Below are positions 1 through 4,356 of a stretch of DNA of 5,016 nt, one piece after another; positions within the stretch are counted from its first letter, which is position 1, and each line of letters opens with the position of its first letter. A model generated the notes under the pieces. It was not told where the DNA came from. It saw only the letters and a list, made by a program, of their open reading frames with translations, and made no database searches. The position numbers and the translations under genes were made by a program. The stretch comes from an uncultured Coriobacteriales bacterium (GTDB lineage: Bacteria; Actinomycetota; Coriobacteriia; Coriobacteriales; Atopobiaceae): contig CAMZCV010000109.1 in assembly GCA_947305035.1 (NCBI GenBank), positions 1 through 5,016 on the forward strand. Direction: 5' to 3'.

Positions 1-1
1 C

Positions 2-307
2 TGGAAGTACCTGCGCGAATGCGGACGAAGCTTCGACGTCATCGTCAACGACGCCTTCTCCGGCGCCCGACCTCTGGGTGCGCTTGGAAACGCCGAGGGA
101 GCGACGCTCATCCGCGAGCACCTCACCGAGCGGGGCATGTATCTCGCCAACGTGCGCTCGCCGCTCGAGGGGCGCAAGGCAGCCGTTCTCGAGCAGGTCA
201 AAGATGCGTTTGGGCGGGGATTCGGCAACGTCGAGGTTATACCCGAGCGACCGGGGGAGCCCACGGTGCTTGCGAACAACGTGGTTGTTGCGCGGGTGGA
301 AGCCTAA
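2..307 (+). CDS. Spermidine-synthase-like methyltransferase, C-terminal fragment (5' end outside window)
   Basis: The window opens inside this frame, so only the last 101 residues and the TAA stop are visible. The segment FDVIVNDAFSG (residues 11-21 of the visible part) matches the fourth strand and active-site loop of spermidine/spermine synthase-fold, SAM-binding proteins, where true aminopropyltransferases have a DVIxxD motif. It is followed by a YLANV strand and a final VVVAR strand, as expected for the end of a Rossmann-like methyltransferase. Classical spermidine synthases read D-S/T-S-D-P after the DVI strand; here it is NDAFSG, the form I associate with the 'fused MFS/spermidine synthase' or generic spermine-synthase-domain proteins. 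Polyamine synthesis is therefore not assured. Substrate and N-terminal architecture cannot be judged. The stop codon overlaps the stop codon of the convergent gene at 304-783, and no separate terminator is visible. Confidence 0.75.
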   Translation, partial: WKYLRECGRSFDVIVNDAFSGARPLGALGNAEGATLIREHLTERGMYLANVRSPLEGRKAAVLEQVKDAFGRGFGNVEVIPERPGEPTVLANNVVVARVEA

Positions 308-783
308 CCCCAAGCGTAGAGGCCGATGAACGGAGCTGCCGCGGATGCGCCGTCGGCATCATCCTGCTGCTCGTCGGATTTCTGCTCCTGTTTGGAATCG
401 TCGTCGGGGAGCAGCGCGCCTGCCGTGCAGGATGTGCATCCCTTCATGGCGCCAAAGAGCAGCGCCGCCAGCAGGAACAGGGCGACAAGCAGGTATTTGA
501 GCATCTTGAGGAGCCTTTGGCGACGCTCCTTGGCATCGTCTACCTCGATCTCCTCCTCGGGTGGCGCCACCTCGGGCTTCTCGTCCTCGAGAACGCGGAC
601 GATGGGCGTTGCATCGGGAAGGCTCATGAGGTCGGTGTTGGGCGGCTGTTGGAGCACGCCCGCGAGCGACGTGGCGAGAACAGCCGAGAGTGCCACCTTG
701 CCGGTGGTCTTCCCCAGCTCCTTTGCCTCCTCCGACAGCTCGGCCGCCAGCTCTTCGAGGCTTATCTCCCGCTCGTCATCCAT
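304..783 (-). CDS. Uncharacterised acidic single-pass (or two-pass) membrane protein
   Basis: I do not recognise a family. The 159-residue protein begins with a very acidic helix (DDEREISLEELAAELSEE), then a moderately hydrophobic stretch at about 29-44. A Pro/Glu/Asp-rich linker follows (45-83), then a basic cluster (KERRQRLLKMLK, 85-96) leading into a strong transmembrane helix at about 97-113. Immediately after the helix is a CxxC pair (C116, C119), and the tail is Asp/Gln/Ser-rich before a short hydrophobic end (PFIGLYAWG). The positive-inside rule would put the N-terminus in the cytoplasm and the CxxC tail outside; this is inference. I chose the ATG at 783 because GGAGG (792-796) lies 8 bases upstream. 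An upstream in-frame start would run through the rpmE terminator. The stop at 304-306 overlaps the stop of the convergent methyltransferase-like gene. Expression may come from a weak local promoter or from readthrough of rpmE. Confidence 0.7.
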   Translation of the reverse strand: MDDEREISLEELAAELSEEAKELGKTTGKVALSAVLATSLAGVLQQPPNTDLMSLPDATPIVRVLEDEKPEVAPPEEEIEVDDAKERRQRLLKMLKYLLVALFLLAALLFGAMKGCTSCTAGALLPDDDSKQEQKSDEQQDDADGASAAAPFIGLYAWG

Positions 784-791
784 GGTGCGCA

Positions 792-796
792 CCTCC
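792..796 (-). promoter_or_regulatory. Ribosome binding site deciding the start of the 304-783 gene
   Basis: On the minus strand GGAGG ends 8 bases before the ATG at 783. The two alternative upstream ATGs in frame (798 and 840) lack such a site, so this supports the 159-residue form. Confidence 0.65.
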
Positions 797-805
797 ATGG
801 TTCTG

Positions 806-811
806 TTATAC
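806..811 (-). promoter_or_regulatory. Possible -10 box for the 304-783 gene
   Basis: The minus strand reads TATAAC a little downstream of the rpmE terminator hairpin, about 22 bases before the ATG at 783. No convincing -35 box lies 16-18 bases upstream, where the sequence is GC-rich terminator stem. If it is used, the leader would be only about 15 bases long. This is weak evidence; readthrough from rpmE is the alternative. Confidence 0.25.
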
Positions 812-826
812 CCACATAATAAGCAA

Positions 827-853
827 AGCACCCGCCCCAATGGGGCGGGTGCT
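827..853 (-). terminator. Rho-independent terminator of rpmE
   Basis: A perfect 12-bp inverted repeat (AGCACCCGCCCC on the minus strand) closes a 3-base loop at 839-841. It is very GC-rich and on the minus strand is followed by TTTGCTTATTATG, a modest T-rich tail. It lies 34 bases after the rpmE stop codon, as expected for the end of a monocistronic rpmE transcript. The T run is interrupted, so some readthrough into the 304-783 gene is possible. Confidence 0.8.
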
Positions 854-886
854 CATGCGTACGCGCTGGTTGCAAGCGCAGGCGGC

Positions 887-1261
887 CTACTCGGCAGCCT
901 CTACTGCGGGAGCCTCGGCAGCCTTCTTCTCGAACTCGGCGGCACGGCGGGCCTTCTCGGCAGCCTTTGCCTCGGCAGCAGCCTTGCGGGCGGCCTCGGT
1001 GGCAGCGGCCTTCTCGGCCTTGGCGGCCTTGGCCTTGGCGGCAGCGTCGAGACGTGCCTGAGCGGCAGAACCGAACTTGTCGGCGAAGCGCTGGACGCGA
1101 CCGCCGGTGTCGACGAGCTTCTGGGTGCCGGTGTAGAACGGGTGGCACTTGTCGCACAGGTCGAGGCGCATCTCGGGCTTGGTGGCGCGCGTCACCCACG
1201 TGTTACCGCAGCTGCAGCGGACGGTGCACGCCATGTACTGGGGGTGGATACCTTTTTTCAT
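887..1261 (-). CDS. rpmE: 50S ribosomal protein bL31, zinc-binding type, with long Ala/Lys/Glu-rich tail
   Basis: bL31 sits on the central protuberance of the large ribosomal subunit and helps bridge it to the small subunit. The start MKKGIHPQY, the pair CSC (C16, C18), the pair CDKC (C36, C39), HPFYTG (40-45) and TGGRVQRF (52-59) are the hallmarks of the zinc-containing (C+) form. The family is normally about 65-75 residues, ending soon after RVxRFxxxFG. This protein has 124, because residues from about 66 onward form an extension made almost only of Ala, Lys, Glu and Arg, predicted to be one long charged helix. The start at 1261 is set by AAGGAG (1269-1274), 7 bases upstream; the frame stays open further upstream, but that region is the leader. 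The gene has its own promoter, leader hairpins and terminator, so it is probably monocistronic. It is divergent from coaX. Confidence 0.95.
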   Translation of the reverse strand: MKKGIHPQYMACTVRCSCGNTWVTRATKPEMRLDLCDKCHPFYTGTQKLVDTGGRVQRFADKFGSAAQARLDAAAKAKAAKAEKAAATEAARKAAAEAKAAEKARRAAEFEKKAAEAPAVEAAE

Positions 1262-1280
1262 AGCAGGACTCCTTTTCTGC

Positions 1281-1333
1281 GCCCTGGTTTCCGACCAGGG
1301 CAGGGGTGGTGCGTCTTGGTTTCCGACCAAGAC
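1281..1333 (-). ncRNA. Structured rpmE leader: two tandem hairpins with identical loops (candidate L31 autoregulatory leader)
   Basis: Two perfect 8-bp inverted repeats lie in the 5' untranslated region of rpmE. One is at 1281-1288/1294-1301, the other at 1313-1320/1326-1333. Both enclose the same 5-base loop, read CGGAA on the minus (RNA) strand, and the three top base pairs are also identical, so each presents GGT-CGGAA-ACC on different lower stems. The distance between them is 11 bases, and the second ends 6 bases before the AAGGAG site. Ribosomal protein leaders for L31, including one described from Coriobacteria, are known from comparative RNA surveys. I assign this to that type from its position and repeated loops, not from a covariance search. 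The likely role is binding of L31, or of another ribosomal factor, to shut off its own translation. Confidence 0.65.
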
Positions 1334-1357
1334 AGTCAAGCTTTGGAAGTGTACCAT
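1329..1357 (+). promoter_or_regulatory. Candidate coaX promoter, facing the rpmE promoter
   Basis: On the plus strand AAGACA (1329-1334) and TACCAT (1352-1357) are 17 bases apart, each matching four of six consensus bases. This would give a coaX leader of about 35 bases. A second option is TTGGAA (1343-1348) with GACGAT (1366-1371), also 17 apart. Either overlaps the rpmE promoter, so the two genes may compete for polymerase. Neither is strong. Confidence 0.3.
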
Positions 1358-1376
1358 GTATTGGGGACGATAGCAA
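1348..1376 (-). promoter_or_regulatory. Sigma70-type promoter of rpmE
   Basis: On the minus strand, TTGCTA (1371-1376) and TACACT (1348-1353) are separated by exactly 17 bases, with TGG directly before the -10 box (extended -10). Transcription would begin near 1341, giving a leader of about 80 bases that contains both hairpins. Confidence 0.7.
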
Positions 1377-1398
1377 TATCTTCACACAGGAGGAACCG

Positions 1399-2172
1399 AT
1401 GTTTCTTGCCATCGACGTGGGCAACACGCAGACCACCATCGGGCTGTTCGACGATTCGGGCACGTTCGAGCACGGCTGGCGCATGTCGACCAACGCTACC
1501 GACACCTCCGACATGCTCCATTCGCGCCTGTGGGGATACTTCGGCAAGGACGGCTACGACATCGGGTCCATCTCCGAGGCGGGCGTCGCCTGCGTGGTCC
1601 CCGTGCTCTCGCGCGCGTGGCGCAAGTGCCTCGCATCCATCATGGGCCGCGAGCCGCACATAGTGAGCGCCGGCGAGAATTACGGCATCGAGATCGACAT
1701 GCCCGACCCGCGCCAGGTGGGTGCCGACCGCATCGCCAACGCCATCGCCGCGCGCACGAGCTATGGCGCGCCGGTTATCGTGGTCGATTTCGGCACCGCC
1801 ACCAATATCGACGTGGTGGATGCCCGCGGAGCGTACCGCGGCGGAACCATCGCACCGGGCCTCATGCTTTCCGCCGACGCGCTCTTCTCGCGTGCGGCCA
1901 AGCTGTCGAGCGTGCCCATCGAGGTGCCGCCCGCAGCGTTGGGCTACGACACCGAGACGGCCGTGCAGTCGGGCCTCGTCATCGGCGCTGCGGTGCAGGC
2001 AGAGGGGCTGGTCGCGCGCATCAAGGCCGAGCTGGGCATCGAGGATGCGCCGGTTATCGGTACGGGCGGTCTTGCCCGCACGGTGAGCGGGGCAACGGAT
2101 CTCTTCGACTTCATCGATCCCGACCTCACGCTGCGCGGCATCTTCGAGATGACCCTCCGCGCCGAGGCCTAG
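1399..2172 (+). CDS. coaX: Type III pantothenate kinase
   Basis: This cytoplasmic enzyme phosphorylates pantothenate using ATP, the first committed step to coenzyme A. The type III (CoaX) family has an acetate-kinase/Hsp70-like (ASKHA) fold and is not inhibited by CoA, unlike CoaA. The 257 residues match the usual family length. Visible motifs are the N-terminal phosphate loop DVGNT (6-10), GADR with the putative catalytic base D110 (108-111), the second phosphate/metal motif DFGTATNIDVV (130-140), GGTIAPG (148-154) and the adenosine-site TGGLA (222-226). The start at 1399 follows a perfect AGGAGG (1388-1393) by 5 bases and places DVGNT at the normal distance from the N-terminus; the frame is open further upstream, but without support. 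The gene is divergent from rpmE. Its stop codon directly abuts the 86-bp palindrome that probably ends its transcript. Confidence 0.96.
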   Translation: MFLAIDVGNTQTTIGLFDDSGTFEHGWRMSTNATDTSDMLHSRLWGYFGKDGYDIGSISEAGVACVVPVLSRAWRKCLASIMGREPHIVSAGENYGIEIDMPDPRQVGADRIANAIAARTSYGAPVIVVDFGTATNIDVVDARGAYRGGTIAPGLMLSADALFSRAAKLSSVPIEVPPAALGYDTETAVQSGLVIGAAVQAEGLVARIKAELGIEDAPVIGTGGLARTVSGATDLFDFIDPDLTLRGIFEMTLRAEA

Positions 2173-2258
2173 CGTTAAAGCGTTAAAAAGGGACGGGTAC
2201 AATTTAACGCTCTGGCCAGAGCGTTAAATTGTACCCGTCCCTTTTTAACGCTTTAACG
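2173..2258. repeat. Perfect 86-bp palindrome without spacer (REP/MITE-like element)
   Basis: The arms 2173-2215 and 2216-2258 are exact reverse complements over 43 bases, meeting at CTGGCCAG. The symmetry stops at 2172/2259. The octamer GCGTTAAA or its complement occurs at 2172, 2180, 2203, 2221 and 2244, with a one-mismatch copy at 2252. Each arm also contains GGGACGGGTAC between A/T-rich blocks. The composition is clearly more AT-rich than the neighbouring genes. It fills the whole convergent gap between coaX and the gene at 2253-2840 and provides the last sense codon and the stop of the latter. From memory, GGGACGGGTAC-type palindromes are scattered between genes in several bacteria and may be moved by Y1 (IS200-like, RAYT) transposases. 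That link is inference, and no transposase gene is present here. Confidence 0.9.
2185..2246. terminator. Bidirectional intrinsic terminator formed by the palindrome
   Basis: Inside the palindrome, A5 (2185-2189) precedes the GGGACGGG stem and T5 (2242-2246) follows it, so in either direction a very stable hairpin is followed by five U residues. It lies 12 bases after the coaX stop and overlaps or directly follows the stop of the 2253-2840 gene. It is therefore well placed to end both convergent transcripts. Confidence 0.7.
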
Positions 2259-2840
2259 GTCGTCGGGAAGGTAGAGGCTCTCGTCGGGCTTCTCGCGTTT
2301 TCCCGCACTCTGAACCACGTCGAACAAGCTCTTCATCTTGCGCTTCTTGGCCAACGCGGCTTCGTCGATGCGGCGGAGCTTGCCCATCGAGATGAGCAGC
2401 TCGCACATGACGCGGAACCCTCCGCACGACGCCGCAAACGGCTCCTCGCGCTTATCGCGCGTCTTGAACGTGATGCCGCCCTGCGACGTGGTGCGGTCGT
2501 CGACGATGCGCACGTCATTCCATGTGTACGAACGCGTCTTGCCCAGGAAGTCGGTGAGCTCGACGCCCTCGGGCCCCACCGCAACCTGGCGGTTCTTCCA
2601 CACGAGCAGCATGAACGCAGCCAGCGCGGTCATGACGACGCCGCCCAGCAGGATGAGCCCCGCCATCATACGGGCGGTTCCGGGCTCGGTGGTCACGATG
2701 TTGAATACGCAGGTTGCGGTCATGACCAGGCCGAATACAAGCAGGAACAGGTATCCGCGCAGATTGCTCTGGGTATGCTCGGTGCAGACTGCGGAGGTTG
2801 GAGCCTGCTCGTCCATCAGCTCTTCCACGGCTACTTCCAT
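2253..2840 (-). CDS. Two-helix membrane protein with a possible cytoplasmic PH-like domain, coupled to the folate gene
   Basis: I do not recognise a named gene. The 195 residues contain two clear transmembrane helices, at about 29-49 and 58-81, separated by a short loop. A soluble C-terminal part then begins with WKNRQVAVGPEGVEL. The pattern of short strands that follows (VELTDFLGKTRSYTWNDVRIV) resembles bacterial PH-like domains, which often follow two helices; this is a fold guess. The end is basic and charged (KKRKMKSL, KREKPDESLYLPDDR). The ATG at 2840 overlaps the last 10 bases of the DHPS-HPPK gene, suggesting translational coupling. An alternative start is M9 (ATG at 2816), with GGAAG 5 bases before it. 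A role in folate synthesis cannot be inferred from position alone. The last Arg codon and the TAA stop lie inside the palindrome. Confidence 0.75.
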   Translation of the reverse strand: MEVAVEELMDEQAPTSAVCTEHTQSNLRGYLFLLVFGLVMTATCVFNIVTTEPGTARMMAGLILLGGVVMTALAAFMLLVWKNRQVAVGPEGVELTDFLGKTRSYTWNDVRIVDDRTTSQGGITFKTRDKREEPFAASCGGFRVMCELLISMGKLRRIDEAALAKKRKMKSLFDVVQSAGKREKPDESLYLPDDR

Positions 2841-4261
2841 TCGAGCTCGCCGAGATCGGATATAACCAGACCAACGCGCTGCTCGCGCGGGAGCACCTTG
2901 ACGGGCGCGTTGGCGTACTCGAAGAAGCGCACTGGGTCGTGCATGAGGTCCTCCATGGGAAGGACCACGTAGTCGCGCTCGCCCATGCGCGCGTGCGGCA
3001 GGGTGAGCTTCTTGCCCGAATGGCGCTCCCCCTCAACCCACTCGAGGTCGCAATCGATGGTGCGGTCGCCGAAGCCGTCCTGCCCCTTGGGACGCACGCG
3101 TCCCAGCGTGTCCTCCACCTTGAGCAGCTCGTCGAGCAGGACGAGCGGGTGCAGCTCGGTGCGGATCTCCACCACCGCGTTGGCGACGGAGGACGAGATG
3201 CCGTAAGCGGGTTGCGTCTCGTAGGCATGGCTCACCTGGACCACGCAGGTGAGCGGGATGTGGTCGATCAGCGAGACGGCGCGCGCGAGGTTGTCGAGGC
3301 GGTCGCCCATGTTGGATCCCAGCGAGACGAACGCCTGGCGGGGATCCTTGCGGTTGACGGCCCAGTACGAATTGACCGCCTGCGCCGTTCCGGCGACATC
3401 GTGCACGCGCAGGACGCGAGCACCGGCGGCGACGGATGAGAGGGCGACGCCGATAGAGGCGGCATCGCGGGCGGCAGCGTCCTTCTCGCCCGAGACGGCA
3501 CCGACGAAGCGCTTGCGCGAAACGGCGCACATGAGGGGGTAGCCCATCGACACCATGGAGCGGGTGGCACGTTGGATGACCACGTCCTGGTTGGCGTCCT
3601 TGTCGAAGCCCGCGCCGGGATCGACGCAGATGCGCTCCTTTGCGATGCCCGCGCGCATGAGCGTGCGCGCCGAATCGCCGAGGAAGCCCATCACGTTGCG
3701 CATGATGGGGGCCTCTTCGGGCAGCGTGAAGCGCTGGCTGGACGGAACGACGCGCGCAGGTTTGGTGTCGTCGAGGATGACCTGCTTGCGCGCGGGGCGC
3801 TCCTCGAGGGTGCGGTCCCAGTGGGTGATGACGCAGCCGCAGTTGGATGCCGCAGCCACCTCGACCATGGCGGGGCTGGTGAAGCCGGTAACGTCGTTGA
3901 TGATGGACGCACCGAGGCGCACGCACATCTTGGCGACATCGGGATGGCGCGTGTCGATGGAGATGATGGCGTCGGGCACGGCTGCGAGGATCTTGCGGAT
4001 GACCGGAACGACGCGCTCGGCCTCCTCGTTGGGCGAGACGGGCTTGTGGCCCGGACGCGTGGACTCGCCCCCCACGTCGATGATGTCGGCGCCCTGATCG
4101 AGCATCGCAAGGGCATGCTCCACGGCCGCGCTCACATCGAGGTGCTCTCCTCCGTCGGAGAAGGAGTCGGGGGTGACGTTGAGGATGCCCATGATGCGCG
4201 GGCGCGTAAGCGAGATCTCGTGGTTACCGCACTGCCAGACTGCGTATCCCTCTTTGAGCAT
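2831..4261 (-). CDS. folP-folK: Bifunctional dihydropteroate synthase / HPPK (FolP-FolK fusion)
   Basis: One 476-residue protein carries two consecutive steps of folate synthesis. HPPK pyrophosphorylates 6-hydroxymethyl-dihydropterin with ATP, and DHPS, the sulfonamide target, joins the product to p-aminobenzoate. Residues 1 to about 302 are DHPS: ILNVTPDSFSDGG (26-38), DVGGESTRPG (62-71), SIDTR (101-105), INDVTG (121-126), VDPGAGFDK (213-221), SRKRFVG (248-254) and RVHDVAGTA (285-293). Residues from about 308 are HPPK: FVSLGSNMGDR (311-321), YETQPAYG (347-354), GDRTIDCDLEW (398-408) with the magnesium-binding pair D403/D405, and LPHARMGERDYVVLP (421-435). The usual DHPS motif MHMQG is replaced by THWDR, followed by an insertion of roughly 20 residues. 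The ATG at 4261 is preceded by GAAAGG at 10 bases. The gene has its own promoter and overlaps the membrane protein gene at its 3' end. Confidence 0.95.
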   Translation of the reverse strand: MLKEGYAVWQCGNHEISLTRPRIMGILNVTPDSFSDGGEHLDVSAAVEHALAMLDQGADIIDVGGESTRPGHKPVSPNEEAERVVPVIRKILAAVPDAIISIDTRHPDVAKMCVRLGASIINDVTGFTSPAMVEVAAASNCGCVITHWDRTLEERPARKQVILDDTKPARVVPSSQRFTLPEEAPIMRNVMGFLGDSARTLMRAGIAKERICVDPGAGFDKDANQDVVIQRATRSMVSMGYPLMCAVSRKRFVGAVSGEKDAAARDAASIGVALSSVAAGARVLRVHDVAGTAQAVNSYWAVNRKDPRQAFVSLGSNMGDRLDNLARAVSLIDHIPLTCVVQVSHAYETQPAYGISSSVANAVVEIRTELHPLVLLDELLKVEDTLGRVRPKGQDGFGDRTIDCDLEWVEGERHSGKKLTLPHARMGERDYVVLPMEDLMHDPVRFFEYANAPVKVLPREQRVGLVISDLGELEWK

Positions 4262-4326
4262 GGTGGTAAGGCCTTTCTCGGAGCCACGGGCGCCGAACGG
4301 TTTCAGCTGCGTTTGCCTTCTCCCCT

Positions 4327-4356
4327 ATTGTAGCGCGTTCCTGCACATTCACTCAA
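4327..4356 (-). promoter_or_regulatory. Sigma70-type promoter of the folP-folK operon
   Basis: On the minus strand TTGAGT (4351-4356) and TACAAT (4327-4332) are 18 bases apart. The -10 box differs from consensus at one base. The -35 box overlaps the stop codon of the sirtuin gene. Transcription would start near 4320, giving a leader of about 60 bases, so the folate gene need not depend on sirtuin readthrough. Confidence 0.65.

Noticed and set aside
784..886. Extension of the 304-783 gene to an ATG at 840
   Set aside because: The extra 19 codons would include half of the rpmE terminator stem and there is no ribosome binding site, while the ATG at 783 has a good one.
1281..1333. Tandem inverted repeats as a possible CRISPR or short repeat array
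   Set aside because: There are only two units, their stems differ and there are no spacers; their place in the rpmE leader fits an RNA structure better.
326..1663. Long plus-strand open frame of 445 residues
   Set aside because: It runs antisense through the 304-783 gene, rpmE and its leader and then out of frame into coaX; the Ser/Gly/Leu-rich product is an artefact of GC-rich codons on the other strand.
1336..2202. Minus-strand open frame of 288 residues opposite coaX
   Set aside because: It is antisense to a complete coaX with all motifs, begins inside the palindrome, and has the Arg/His/Ala-rich composition of a shadow frame.
2193..2237. Two frames on opposite strands that both begin MYPSLFNALT
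   Set aside because: The identical N-termini are produced by the palindrome itself read in both directions, not by duplicated genes.
3572..4333. Plus-strand open frame of 253 residues, and a similar one at 2798-3439
   Set aside because: Both lie antisense to the DHPS-HPPK gene, whose motifs are intact along its full length.
4262..4352. Riboswitch or terminator between the sirtuin gene and folP-folK
   Set aside because: Apart from the promoter I see only short GC-rich inverted stretches without a T run or a recognisable aptamer core.
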